The position numbers and the translations under genes were made by a program. DNA of 64,000 nt. Origin: UBA3824 sp017541145. GTDB lineage: Bacteria > Bacteroidota > Bacteroidia > Bacteroidales > UBA3824. The stretch is from assembly GCA_947168365.1 (NCBI GenBank), contig CAMVLO010000008.1, positions 30,580-94,579 on the forward strand, in the 5' to 3' direction. This document shows positions 15,891 to 25,292 of the stretch, piece after piece (position 1 is the first letter of the stretch; each line of letters opens with the position of its first letter). The notes below the pieces were generated by a model that worked only from the letters and a program-made list of their open reading frames with translations, was not told where the DNA came from and did no database searches.

Positions 15891-16643
15891 ATGGTAAAAA
15901 ATTGGTTTATATTCAATTCAAAAAACGAAATTTTGTTGAAAAACAACGAAATTCCGGTTTCTGAAAATCCACCTTTAGAATGCCAGAAAGGCAACAATAT
16001 TTTTGAATTAGATGATAATTGTTCCGGATTTCTTTCCGAAGAAAATGCGCCGCAAGGTTTTGAATTTATCGGATTAAGAAAATCTTACGACATCCTCAAC
16101 AAAGAAATTCACTACAAAGCCGGAAAATTTTCAGAATTGGTAAATTTTGATGCAACAATCAGATTTTGCAGCATTTGCGGCGGAAAAATGGAGTACTCCT
16201 CGCCTATCAGTAAAAAATGCAACAACTGTGGAAAAGAAATTTGGCCACGAATCAATCCTGCCGTTATTGTGCTGATTTACAAAGGTAAAGACGAAATTCT
16301 ATTGTCAAAAGGTTACGGTTTTAGAGGAACATTTTACGGTCTTACAGCCGGATTTTTGGAAACCGGAGAAAGCCTTGAAGAATGTATCAAACGCGAAGTA
16401 AAAGAAGAAACCAATCTTAATATCAAGAATATCAAATACTTTGCATCTCAACCATGGCCTTATCCGAATCAGGAAATGATTGGATTTTTTGCAGAATACG
16501 AAAGCGGCGAAATCAAAATTCAAGAAGAAGAACTCTCTGATTGTAAATGGTTTAAACGCGGAGAATTGCCGGTAATTCCTACAAAAATTTCAATGGCAAG
16601 AATGCTGATTGATTACTGGATTGACAATCGTGACAAGTTTTAA
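15891..16643 (+). CDS. nudC: NADH pyrophosphatase / NAD-capped RNA hydrolase NudC
   Basis: A 250-residue Nudix enzyme that splits NAD(H) to NMN(H) and AMP and, in studied homologues, removes NAD caps from RNA. An N-terminal domain is followed by a zinc ribbon with four cysteines (CSICGG and CNNCGK), then the Nudix box GFLETGESLEECIKREVKEE (GX5EX7REUXEE). The SQPWPYPNQEMIGF segment after it is the NudC-specific signature that separates the family from other Nudix enzymes. It has its own promoter and a terminator shared with the opposing tRNA genes. Confidence 0.94.
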   Translation: MVKNWFIFNSKNEILLKNNEIPVSENPPLECQKGNNIFELDDNCSGFLSEENAPQGFEFIGLRKSYDILNKEIHYKAGKFSELVNFDATIRFCSICGGKMEYSSPISKKCNNCGKEIWPRINPAVIVLIYKGKDEILLSKGYGFRGTFYGLTAGFLETGESLEECIKREVKEETNLNIKNIKYFASQPWPYPNQEMIGFFAEYESGEIKIQEEELSDCKWFKRGELPVIPTKISMARMLIDYWIDNRDKF

Positions 16644-16666
16644 AACCAACCGCAATAAAAACAAAA

Positions 16667-16700
16667 AACGCATCAAAAATTACTTCTTGATGCGTTTTTT
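16667..16700. terminator. Bidirectional terminator between nudC and the tRNA-Glu pair
   Basis: AACGCATCAA (16667-16676) pairs perfectly with TTGATGCGTT (16687-16696) and has T-runs on both strands (A-run to the left, T-run to the right). Confidence 0.85.
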
Positions 16701-16702
16701 TG

Positions 16703-16774
16703 TAGCCCCATGGGGAATCGAACCCCAATTCCCAGATTGAGAATCTGATTTCCTAACCGTTAGAAGATAGGGCC
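16703..16774 (-). tRNA. tRNA-Glu (anticodon CTC), copy 1
   Basis: On the minus strand the 72-nt gene starts GGCCCTA, has anticodon loop TTCTCAA (CTC, reading GAG), a T-arm TTGGGG-TTCGATT-CCCCA and a 3' strand TGGGGCT with discriminator A. It is identical to the copy at 16804-16875. Confidence 0.92.
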
Positions 16775-16803
16775 AACACAATACAAATTACTAACCACTA
16801 AAG

Positions 16804-16875
16804 TAGCCCCATGGGGAATCGAACCCCAATTCCCAGATTGAGAATCTGATTTCCTAACCGTTAGAAGATAGGGCC
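16804..16875 (-). tRNA. tRNA-Glu (anticodon CTC), copy 2
   Basis: An exact second copy of the tRNA-Glu gene, 101 bp upstream in the direction of transcription and separated by a 29-bp A/T-rich spacer. The two are probably transcribed as one precursor ending at the hairpin at 16667-16696. Confidence 0.92.
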
Positions 16876-16934
16876 AAAAAACCTTTGTCTCGATTTTTTA
16901 AGACGTAGCAAAGGTAAATACTATTTTTTAAATT

Positions 16935-17882
16935 TCAAAATTTAAATCCGTTCAAAAAGTCAGAAATTTTCATTCGTTTCTTACCTTCTATCTGAATATC
17001 AGTAAGTTTTAAATATCCATTTTTACATGAAATTTTTAAAAATGTTTTGTTGTCCGTTTTCAATGTTCCCGGTGTGTCTGTTACATCACAAATTTCGGTT
17101 TCACACTCAAAAATCTTGAGGCTCAACTCTTTATCTTTCACTTTAATTGTTGTAAAAGCTGTAGGATAAGGACTAAGACCGCGTACAAGATTTCTCAACG
17201 AAACTGCATCTTTTGTAAAATCAAGTCTGCAATCTTCTTTGAAAATCTTCGGAGCATTTTTCAAAACCATGCCATCGGTAATCAATTTTTCTTGCGGAAT
17301 AGGTTGCAAATCATCAGCCAAAAGTTTTTCAACTGTCTCTTTTACAAGTTCTTGACCTACCTCCATCAATTTGTCGTGAATTGTTCCGCAATTGTCAGAA
17401 TCAAGGATATCAACTTCCTTTTGAAGAATTACTTTACCGGTATCGATATCTTTGTCAAGGAAAAATGTTGTAACACCGGTTTTTGTTTCGCCGTTGATAA
17501 CCGCCCAATTTATCGGAGCGGCACCTCTGTATTGCGGCAAAAGCGCAGCATGAAGGTTGAATGTTCCGTATTTAGGCATGTCCCAAACAATTTCCGGAAG
17601 CATTCTAAATGCAACAACGATTTGTAAATCAGCATTGTAAGATTTTAATTCTTCGACAAACTCAGGATTTTTAAGTTTTTCGGGCTGAAGAACCGGAATG
17701 TTGTGTTCCACTGCAAACTGTTTCACCGGAGACGGAATTACCTTGCGACCGCGACCTTGTGGACGATCAGGTCCGGTAATTACTGCAACAATATTAAACT
17801 TATTATCAATCAAAGTTTTAAGCGGGCCAACTGCAAAATCAGGAGTACCCATGTATATTATCCTCAACTCTTCTTTTGTCAT
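16935..17882 (-). CDS. fmt: Methionyl-tRNA formyltransferase
   Basis: A 315-residue enzyme that formylates initiator Met-tRNA using 10-formyltetrahydrofolate. The N-terminal formyltransferase domain has IIYMGTPDFAV, the GPDRPQGRGRK loop that contacts the tRNA acceptor end, and the catalytic block NLHAALLPQYRGAAPINWAV with Asn and His, followed by TFFLDKDIDTG. The C-terminal oligonucleotide-binding domain starts around residue 210. Length is standard. A TATCTTTG box on the minus strand (17909-17902) is a likely -7 element. Confidence 0.95.
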   Translation of the reverse strand: MTKEELRIIYMGTPDFAVGPLKTLIDNKFNIVAVITGPDRPQGRGRKVIPSPVKQFAVEHNIPVLQPEKLKNPEFVEELKSYNADLQIVVAFRMLPEIVWDMPKYGTFNLHAALLPQYRGAAPINWAVINGETKTGVTTFFLDKDIDTGKVILQKEVDILDSDNCGTIHDKLMEVGQELVKETVEKLLADDLQPIPQEKLITDGMVLKNAPKIFKEDCRLDFTKDAVSLRNLVRGLSPYPTAFTTIKVKDKELSLKIFECETEICDVTDTPGTLKTDNKTFLKISCKNGYLKLTDIQIEGKKRMKISDFLNGFKF

Positions 17883-18006
17883 TTTTTACTTAATTTTTGT
17901 GCAAAGATAATATCCAATCTTCAACTTCGGAAATTTTTTTACACAAAAATAATTTTCAATTAGCGTAAAAAAACACGAATTTATATTTAGTTACTCATAA
18001 TATTTA

Positions 18007-18014
18007 TACTTTTG
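18007..18014 (+). promoter_or_regulatory. -7 promoter element of nhaC
   Basis: TACTTTTG matches TAnnTTTG and lies 21 bp before the start codon of the antiporter gene. Confidence 0.6.
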
Positions 18015-18035
18015 CAAAAAATTTAAAGAATAATT

Positions 18036-19505
18036 ATGCAACAAAAACCCACACCATTGTTTAGCGCGATTCCGATCGCGTCTCTTATTGTACTTTTATT
18101 CATCGGACTAGATATTTTTGGAACGGACGCACTAAACGGAGCTTCTCAAATTTGCCTTTTGATTGCTACTGGTATTTGCTTGACTATAAGCATTTTGAAA
18201 TACAAAGCAACATGGAACGATCATGAAAAAGCTCTCAAGAAAAACATAGCAGACACTTCTGTTTCTATTTTTATACTTTTGCTAATCGGCGCGATGTCAG
18301 GCACTTGGATGGTTAGCGGAATTGTTCCGACACTTATATATTATGGATTGCAAATTATTTCACCGCAAATTTTTCTTTTTACAGCGTGCATCATCAGCGG
18401 ATTGGTTTCTATCGTAACGGGTTCGTCGTGGACAACAATTGCTACAATCGGAATCGCGCTTTTGGGAATCGGCAGAGCAGAAGGATTTTCCGACGGTTGG
18501 ATTGCCGGAGCGATTATTTCCGGCGCGTATTTCGGTGACAAAATTTCACCGCTGAGCGATACCACAGTGTTGGCATCATCGATTAGCGGTACAAAATTGT
18601 TTGACCATATTAAATACATGCTTAACACAACTGTTCCTGCTATTGCGATTACACTTATTATATTTTTTGTAGCCGGATTTTTTATGGGAGAATCATCAGC
18701 TCAGGATTTTACAGGTTATCTTTCTGCATTAGACGAAACTTTTAATATTTCGATTTTTACAATGATTGTACCCGTAATTACCGGAATTTTGATTTACAAA
18801 AAAGCTCCTGCGCTGATTGTTTTATTTGTTTCAACACTTGCGGCATCAATTTCGGCGTTAATACTTCAACCTCAGATAATTGCAGAAATTGGCGGCGGAA
18901 ATGGAGCAAGCGAGATGTTCAAAGGCGTTTTTACTGCAATTTCTGATAAAACAAATATCAAAATCAACAACGAACTTCTTTCCGAATTGGTTTCTACTTC
19001 CGGGATGTCAGGAATGTTGAACACTATTTGGTTGATACTCTGCGCTGTATGTTTTGGTGCGGCGATGAATCAAAGCGGGATGTTGCAATGTTTTATTACT
19101 GCAATTTTCAGAAAAATTATGAAAACCCGTGTCGGACTTGTTTTCTCTACAATTTCCAACGCATTGATGATGAATGTTGCAACCGGCGATCAATATATTT
19201 CGATTATTCTTACAGCCAACATGTTTAAAGACGAATACAAGAAACAAGGTTACGAAAATCGTTTGTTATCAAGAACTTGCGAAGACAGTGCAACCGTTAC
19301 TTCGGTTCTTGTACCGTGGAATACTTGCGGCATGACACAAAGTACGGTTTTGGGCGTAGCAACTTTGGTTTACTTGCCTTACTGTTTTTTCAACTTGCTG
19401 AGCCCGTTAATGAGTCTGATTCATGCAATTTTCGGATGGAAAATTCATCAAAAATCTCCTGAAGAAATTTCCGCGGAAGAGGTTGAAACCGGTACAGAAA
19501 AATAG
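18036..19505 (+). CDS. nhaC: Na+/H+ antiporter, NhaC family
   Basis: A 489-residue inner-membrane protein with about twelve hydrophobic segments, from IPIASLIVLLFIGLDIFGTD at the N-terminus to the last pair ending near residue 470. NhaC-family features are GAMSGTWMVSGIVPTLIYYG, a conserved SSWTTIATIGIALLGIG stretch, GAYFGDKISPLSDTTVLAS with the polar membrane residues typical of ion exchange, and NVATGDQYISIILTANMF plus SRTCEDSATVTSVLVPWNTC near the end. It should swap sodium for protons in pH and salt homeostasis; a malate-lactate antiporter role exists in relatives and cannot be excluded. Confidence 0.88.
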   Translation: MQQKPTPLFSAIPIASLIVLLFIGLDIFGTDALNGASQICLLIATGICLTISILKYKATWNDHEKALKKNIADTSVSIFILLLIGAMSGTWMVSGIVPTLIYYGLQIISPQIFLFTACIISGLVSIVTGSSWTTIATIGIALLGIGRAEGFSDGWIAGAIISGAYFGDKISPLSDTTVLASSISGTKLFDHIKYMLNTTVPAIAITLIIFFVAGFFMGESSAQDFTGYLSALDETFNISIFTMIVPVITGILIYKKAPALIVLFVSTLAASISALILQPQIIAEIGGGNGASEMFKGVFTAISDKTNIKINNELLSELVSTSGMSGMLNTIWLILCAVCFGAAMNQSGMLQCFITAIFRKIMKTRVGLVFSTISNALMMNVATGDQYISIILTANMFKDEYKKQGYENRLLSRTCEDSATVTSVLVPWNTCGMTQSTVLGVATLVYLPYCFFNLLSPLMSLIHAIFGWKIHQKSPEEISAEEVETGTEK

Positions 19506-19518
19506 TTAAAAAAAAGAA

Positions 19519-19556
19519 AACGGACTGATAAAGAAATTCTTCTCTGTCAGTCCGTT
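19519..19556. terminator. Bidirectional terminator between nhaC and pyk
   Basis: AACGGACTGA at 19519 pairs with TCAGTCCGTT ending at 19556; the loop is A/T-rich. The two genes converge on it. Confidence 0.75.
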
Positions 19557-19581
19557 AGATTAATTTATAAGAATTAAACGA

Positions 19582-21006
19582 TTAATATCTTTTAATAAGA
19601 TTGCTACAGTAATTGATTTCGATGAGAGTAGCCGAATTTCCTTTACCGAAACTACCTGCCAAGAGGATTACTTTGTCGTCGATTTCAGCAAATCCCTTGT
19701 TGAGTACGAAAGAAATTGAACTCTGAATAAAATCGTCAGCCGAGCGGTTGAGTCTTACGCTGTGAGCATAAACGCCGTAAGAAAGTGCCAACTCGCGAAC
19801 TGTATTTTCGTTGTAACACATCGCATAAATCGGTTTTGCACCGCGATAAGCTGCAAGGTTGCGGATTGTAGTTCCTGAGAACGAATCGGCAATAATACAT
19901 CTTGCATCCAATTCTACTGAAGCGTGAACAGCTGTTTTTGACAAAAATTCAGAAATTTCGCTCTTAACATGAACAGGATGAGTGTTTTCCTTGAGTTTTT
20001 CTTTGATTCTTTCTACTTCAACAGCGATTTTGCTCATTGTCATAACGGCTTCCACCGGATACGAACCTGAAGCAGTTTCACCCGAAAGCATCACTGCATC
20101 GGCACCGTCGTAAATTGCGTTTGCAACGTCGGAAACTTCGGCACGTGTAGGACGCGGATTGTTAATCATGGTGTGAAGCATCTGAGTAGCAACGATTACC
20201 GGTTTGAGATGTTCGATAGCTTTTTTGTTGAGTTCCTTCTGAATAGCCGGAATTCTTTCTGCCTCGATCTCTATTCCCAAATCGCCACGGGCAATCATGA
20301 TGCCGTACGCATGGTCGAGAATTTCTTCGATATTGTCAACACCTTGTTGATTCTCGATTTTTGCAATGATTTTTATTTTTGAATTGTGTTTGTCAAGTAT
20401 TTTCTGAATTGCAATTACATCTTCTTTGCTTCTTACAAAAGAATGCGCAATAAATGTAATGTCTTCTTCGATAGCAAGTTTAATAAACTTTTTATCTTTT
20501 TCGCTGAGAGCCGGCAAGTTGATTGGAACACCCGGAACGTTTACACTCTTGTGAGATTTGATTTTACCGGAATTCAAAACCTTGCATTTCAAACCATGCT
20601 CATCTCTAGCTTCAGCCTTGAATGCGATGTCGCCGTCGTCAATAAGAATTTTTGTTCCAAGAGGAATTTCTTTCTCAAAACCTACGAAATTTACATAAAT
20701 TACACCGTTTTCTGATACTTTTTCGGTATCGCCTAAGAAATAAACATACTCACCGGCTGTAACTTCGTAACCCTCAGCGGCTTCTGTGGTACGAATTTCC
20801 GGACCTTTTGTATCTATAAGAATTGCAATTGATTTTGATACATTTCTGATATTTGCTATCATCTGACGTGTAGCATCAAATTCAGCGTGAGCAGTATTGA
20901 TACGGGCAACGTTCATGCCGGCATCGTAAAGCTGCTTAATGAAATTGATGTCGCAACGTCTGTCCGAAATCGTTGCAACTATTTTTGTTAATTTCTGCTT
21001 TTGCAT
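19582..21006 (-). CDS. pyk: Pyruvate kinase
   Basis: A 474-residue glycolytic enzyme that makes pyruvate and ATP from phosphoenolpyruvate and ADP. Family motifs: RINTAHAEF, IDTKGPEIRT, the catalytic Lys and metal ligands in IIAKIENQQGVDNI and GIMIARGDLGIE, and the signature ATQMLHTMINNPRPTRAEVS followed by DVANAIYDGADAVMLSGETA. A C-terminal domain of about 115 residues completes it. The open frame extends 19 codons upstream to 21063, but MQKQKLTKIVATISD at 21006 is the family-like start. The terminator at 19519-19556 lies beyond the 3' end. Confidence 0.95.
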   Translation of the reverse strand: MQKQKLTKIVATISDRRCDINFIKQLYDAGMNVARINTAHAEFDATRQMIANIRNVSKSIAILIDTKGPEIRTTEAAEGYEVTAGEYVYFLGDTEKVSENGVIYVNFVGFEKEIPLGTKILIDDGDIAFKAEARDEHGLKCKVLNSGKIKSHKSVNVPGVPINLPALSEKDKKFIKLAIEEDITFIAHSFVRSKEDVIAIQKILDKHNSKIKIIAKIENQQGVDNIEEILDHAYGIMIARGDLGIEIEAERIPAIQKELNKKAIEHLKPVIVATQMLHTMINNPRPTRAEVSDVANAIYDGADAVMLSGETASGSYPVEAVMTMSKIAVEVERIKEKLKENTHPVHVKSEISEFLSKTAVHASVELDARCIIADSFSGTTIRNLAAYRGAKPIYAMCYNENTVRELALSYGVYAHSVRLNRSADDFIQSSISFVLNKGFAEIDDKVILLAGSFGKGNSATLIEINYCSNLIKRY

Positions 21007-21123
21007 AAAATTATGATTGTTTGTTGATTTTATAAAATTATTCGACTTTTGAATGCGGTACAAAGGTCTGAATAAAATAGCATTGTATCAATAGCTTTAA
21101 ATGAAATTAATTTAAAATTTCTG

Positions 21124-23259
21124 TTACTTCATATCTCCGATTACATTGGTAGCTTCCAAAAGGTAAATATCTTTTTCCAAATCGCCGAACCAACGTGTAA
21201 ACTTCTGAGCCTTAACAGTATCGTTAGCAACAGATTTTTTGTCAGCAGCCAAATATGAAGCCTTGAGACCGGTTTTGTCTTTACCGATATTAGAGAATTT
21301 GTCAGCTTCAATCTTGAGAGCACGCTGCTCATCGCGATACTTTTCTATATTAAGTGTAAACAAAGATTGATCGCTGCGAGCTTTCAAACGTTTGGCATTT
21401 TCGTCAATTTGTTTGAAAATCGGATTATTTTTGATACGATCTTTTGAGTTTGACACCACTTTTTTCTTTCTGTAAGAATGTTCCCAAGTCATATAATCAG
21501 CCTTGGAAATTTCATCGTAAGGCAACGGATTGTGTGTTTCCTTCTCTCCTACTTTCAAATATGAATAAGAATCAGGCACAATAATATCCGGAATTACACC
21601 ACGAAGCTGTGTAGTACCGCCATTGATACGATAGAATTTCTGAATTGTGATTTTGATAGCACCCAACGGCTTGATATCGTTGTTATTAGGTAAGAAATTG
21701 TCAAAATCGTAAATACTTTGTACTGTACCTTTTCCGTAAGAAGATTCGCTACCCATGATGATTGCACGGTCGTAATCTTGCATTGCGGCAGACAAAATTT
21801 CAGAAGCCGATGCACTGAAACTGTTTACCATCACTACAAGCGGACCTGAATAATAGATTTCGGAACTCTTGTCGGAAAGTTGTCTTGTTAAACCGTCTTT
21901 GGTTTTTACCTGAACGATAGGACCTTTTTCGATAAACAATCCCGACATGTCAACAACGTCAGAAAGACTGCCGCCGCCATTGTTTCTTAAATCAAGTACC
22001 ACACCGTCAACGTTTTCGCGATTGAGTTTTTCAAGTTCGGTTTTAACATCTTTGCTGCAAAAACGACCGTTTTTATCATTGAAGTCAGCATAAAATTTCG
22101 GCAAATAAATATATCCGACTCTGGTTTTTCCGTCCGGCGAAGTAAGAATTGAAGATTTTGCGTAAGTTTCTTCGATTACTACAACATCACGTTCAATTGG
22201 AATCACTTTTACAGTACCATCTATTTTTTTAACAGTAAGTTTTACAGTAGAACCTTTTTTACCGCGAACCATTTTTACAACATCGTCCAATTCCATATTT
22301 GTAATATCAATCGGTTCGTTGTCACCCTGACCAACTTTTTGAATTACATCGTTGACTTCGAGTTCGCCTTGTCGCCAGCTGGCACTTCCGGGAATGATAT
22401 CAACAACTTTAGTTTGACCGTTGCGGCTCTGAAGTGTTGCTCCAATGCCTTCAAACTTGCCTGACATCGAGATGTCAAAATTAGTTTTGTCGTCCGGCAT
22501 GAAAAATTCCGAATGAGGGTCGCAAGCTGCAACAATAGAATTCAAGAAAAACGACAACCAATCTTTGTCTTTGAAATTGTAAAAACGTTTTTGCTCTTTC
22601 ACACTGTTGATTGCGTCTTTTTTGAGTTCGTCAAGAGATTTTACGGTATAAGAAGTATCTTTCTTAGCGATTGCAGTATCTTGAGCATCAACAAGATCGC
22701 AATATCTTTCGAGTACGGCAAGTTTTGCAATTTTTCTCCAATAATCTTTCAAAGCCGCCTCACTTTCGCAATATTGAAGAGAATCAGGCTCGGTTTGGAT
22801 GTATTCATCAACTGAAAAATCAAAATCACCGGCAAGAGCCTCTTCCCAATATGATTTTGCCTGATCCTGACGCTTTTTAATAACAGATGTCACCAAATTA
22901 TAAAACTCAAAATCAGTGGTTTTGATGGCATTATCAATTTTATATCTGTATTTTTCAAACTCCTCGATATCTGATTTCAAAAAGTAACGTTTTCCGTAAT
23001 CCAATTTTTCCATATACTCGTCGAAAATCTTGGATGAAAACGCATCATCGAATGTAATACTCTCGTAATGAGCAGTTTGTAAAGATTGACCTACAAATGA
23101 AAAAATCACTTTTTCACGCTCGGATGCTGAATAGAATTTCAGTGGTTTAAACGCAACTTCTATAAGAGCTACAGCCAAAACCACGGCACTAACTTTTAAT
23201 ATTGCTTTCATTATTTTATTTCTTTTCGTTTCTTTATCGTCTTGATAATCAATAGACAT
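21124..23259 (-). CDS. prc: Carboxy-terminal processing protease (tail-specific protease, S41A)
   Basis: A 711-residue periplasmic serine protease that degrades or trims proteins from their C-terminus. The order is: N-terminal helical domain (to about residue 230), PDZ domain around GIGATLQSRNGQTKVVDIIP, protease core with LDLRNNGGGSL, the catalytic Ser in NSFSASASEILSAAMQDYD and the catalytic Lys in SSYGKGTVQS, then a C-terminal DUF3340-like helical part. A hydrophobic segment MKAILKVSAVVLAVALIEVA starts at residue 17, so initiation at 23211 is as likely as at 23259. A minus-strand TATATTTG box at 23342-23335 supports transcription from just upstream. Confidence 0.93.
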   Translation of the reverse strand: MSIDYQDDKETKRNKIMKAILKVSAVVLAVALIEVAFKPLKFYSASEREKVIFSFVGQSLQTAHYESITFDDAFSSKIFDEYMEKLDYGKRYFLKSDIEEFEKYRYKIDNAIKTTDFEFYNLVTSVIKKRQDQAKSYWEEALAGDFDFSVDEYIQTEPDSLQYCESEAALKDYWRKIAKLAVLERYCDLVDAQDTAIAKKDTSYTVKSLDELKKDAINSVKEQKRFYNFKDKDWLSFFLNSIVAACDPHSEFFMPDDKTNFDISMSGKFEGIGATLQSRNGQTKVVDIIPGSASWRQGELEVNDVIQKVGQGDNEPIDITNMELDDVVKMVRGKKGSTVKLTVKKIDGTVKVIPIERDVVVIEETYAKSSILTSPDGKTRVGYIYLPKFYADFNDKNGRFCSKDVKTELEKLNRENVDGVVLDLRNNGGGSLSDVVDMSGLFIEKGPIVQVKTKDGLTRQLSDKSSEIYYSGPLVVMVNSFSASASEILSAAMQDYDRAIIMGSESSYGKGTVQSIYDFDNFLPNNNDIKPLGAIKITIQKFYRINGGTTQLRGVIPDIIVPDSYSYLKVGEKETHNPLPYDEISKADYMTWEHSYRKKKVVSNSKDRIKNNPIFKQIDENAKRLKARSDQSLFTLNIEKYRDEQRALKIEADKFSNIGKDKTGLKASYLAADKKSVANDTVKAQKFTRWFGDLEKDIYLLEATNVIGDMK

Positions 23260-23523
23260 GATATCATTTTTGTTTTATAGGTAAATATTATATAGCGATC
23301 AAATTTTTGTTTGTTATATTAAACTAACAAATTACAAATATAGAATTTTTTTTTTATGAACATTTGATTTTTGTAACTTTTTTTTTGTTACAAATCGTAA
23401 CAACATATCAATTAGAACGAAATAGAAATAAAAAAGTAAGAATTTTGATGTTAAAAAAAAGGAAACTTACGGATAAAAAAAAGTCTCTTGCCGATTAAAA
23501 CAAGAGACTTGAAAACATTTTCG

Positions 23524-23597
23524 TGATCCGGGTGCGATTCGAACGCACGACCCACAGCTTAGAAGGCTGTTGCTCTATCCAGCTGAGCTACCGGACC
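23524..23597 (-). tRNA. tRNA-Arg (anticodon TCT)
   Basis: On the minus strand: acceptor GGTCCGG with CCGGATC, D-stem GCTC/GAGC, anticodon loop CTTCTAA (TCT, reading AGA), T-arm GTGCG-TTCGAAT-CGCAC, discriminator A. 74 nt; no encoded CCA. Confidence 0.95.
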
Positions 23598-23700
23598 TCG
23601 TTGTTTTTATTTTACGGATACAAAATTATGGTGTTTTTTTATAACCACCAAATTTTTTTCGAGTTTTTTTGCAATATTTTTCAAAGTTTTTTTCAATGCT

Positions 23701-25119
23701 TTAATTTTCAAAGAATTCCGGTTTGAAGTTTACAAGGTAAATTTTGTCCGTAGAACGGGTTAAAGCCGTATATAACCACCGTAAATACTCTCGGTCGAGC
23801 ATTTCTTCGGTAATATATCCTTGGTCAACATAAACTTCTTTCCACTGTCCGCCCTGAGATTTGTGACATGTAACGGCGTAAGCAAATTTCACTTGCAAGG
23901 CATTGAAAAATTCGTTTTGTCGCAATTCTTTGTACATCTCTTTTTTTGACATGCCTTGATAATCTTCGATAACTGCCTGAAACAGAGCTTGATTTTCTTT
24001 TTCAGTAAGCGACGGACCTTCGCTTTGAATTGATTCTTTTATGATTTTTGCCGAGATTTCCAGACCGTCGTAATCGTGAAATTTCAGGTCTACATTTATA
24101 AAGTGAAACCCGTAAAGCGACTGCTCCCGCCCAACTCTTACAACTTCTGCTATATCACCGTTTGCTATAAAATCCAGATTTTCAATATCTTTGGCGTAAA
24201 AATAATTATTTTTCACCACCATAATCATATCGCCTTTGGTAATTTCTTCTTCACGCCAGAAAATTCGGCTGCGGATACCGTTGTTATAAATATTAGCGTT
24301 TTTGTTGCTACGAGTTACAACCAAAGTTTCCAACACGCCCGATTTGCTGTAAGAATTTTCAAGTTTTTCCAATAATCCGGCACCTGTAATTCGTTGAATA
24401 TCATCAAAATTTGTTACAGTAAGATGCGGTTTTACAAGTTCGCCGGGCAATACGCGGTCAATCTGATTTCTCAGACTTGTAGCATTATATAATATGCCGG
24501 ATTCCGATGCCTGACGTACTACATTGGACAACAACGCATTGTAAACCGTTTTGCCGTAACATTCCAACTCACCTTTGTCCAACGCCGGCGAAAGCGGACT
24601 TCCCACCGGCGGCAACTGCGCTGTATCACCTATTAATATAAGTCTGCAATTGTGACCGGAAAAAACGTATGAAATAAGATCGTCCAAAAGTCTGCCCGTA
24701 CCAAATGCGCTAAGCTCGCCGCCGCCCTGAGCTATCATCGAGGCTTCGTCTACTATAAAAAAGGTGTCGGAACAAAGATTTCTGTTAACAAGAAATTTTC
24801 CGTCAATACCCGATTGTTGGATATAAATCGACTTGTGGATAGTAAAAGCTTTGCTCTTAGCGAACTGCGAAAACACCTTGGCAGCGCGACCTGTAGGCGC
24901 CATAAGTTTGGTTTTAACTTGAAAATCATTGAGCGTTTTCACAAAAGCCGACATCAAACTTGTTTTACCCGTACCGGCATATCCGCAAAGCAAAAAAATA
25001 CTGTCTTCTTGCGATTCCAACACAAACCGGCACAACGAATCCATCGCTTTGTCCTGATCTTCAGTGGGTTTGAATCCAAAATTATCGAGAAAAATACTTT
25101 TGAGAAAATCTAATTTCAT
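23701..25119 (-). CDS. RecD-like SF1 DNA helicase / AAA_30 ATPase
   Basis: A 472-residue superfamily 1 helicase. Walker A is LLCGYAGTGKTSLMSAF at about residue 45, Walker B is FFIVDEASM, motif III lies in LIGDTAQLPPVGSPLSPA, and the C-terminal UvrD_C_2 part has AVTCHKSQGGQW and LYTALTRS. This compact form without a RecB partner is common in Bacteroidota, annotated as ATP-dependent RecD-like helicase or exodeoxyribonuclease V alpha-like. It probably helps in repair or in processing of stalled forks. No recB or recC lies nearby. Confidence 0.88.
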   Translation of the reverse strand: MKLDFLKSIFLDNFGFKPTEDQDKAMDSLCRFVLESQEDSIFLLCGYAGTGKTSLMSAFVKTLNDFQVKTKLMAPTGRAAKVFSQFAKSKAFTIHKSIYIQQSGIDGKFLVNRNLCSDTFFIVDEASMIAQGGGELSAFGTGRLLDDLISYVFSGHNCRLILIGDTAQLPPVGSPLSPALDKGELECYGKTVYNALLSNVVRQASESGILYNATSLRNQIDRVLPGELVKPHLTVTNFDDIQRITGAGLLEKLENSYSKSGVLETLVVTRSNKNANIYNNGIRSRIFWREEEITKGDMIMVVKNNYFYAKDIENLDFIANGDIAEVVRVGREQSLYGFHFINVDLKFHDYDGLEISAKIIKESIQSEGPSLTEKENQALFQAVIEDYQGMSKKEMYKELRQNEFFNALQVKFAYAVTCHKSQGGQWKEVYVDQGYITEEMLDREYLRWLYTALTRSTDKIYLVNFKPEFFEN

Positions 25120-25248
25120 TTTTAATAATAAAAGCCTGATACAACAAACTGCTAAATTACCAATTTTTCAAAATAAAAAAGTTCTTTTGGCAAAAATTAT
25201 TTTTAATAAAATATTAAATATTTTTGAATTGTTATTAAATTTTTTTCT

Positions 25249-25256
25249 TAAATTTG
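25249..25256 (+). promoter_or_regulatory. -7 promoter element of the gene at 25293
   Basis: TAAATTTG matches TAnnTTTG; TTTG at 25223-25226 lies 22 bp upstream, slightly wide of the ideal spacing. Confidence 0.6.
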
Positions 25257-25292
25257 CCACATAAAAAAATTAAAAAATAAACATTTTCAACA

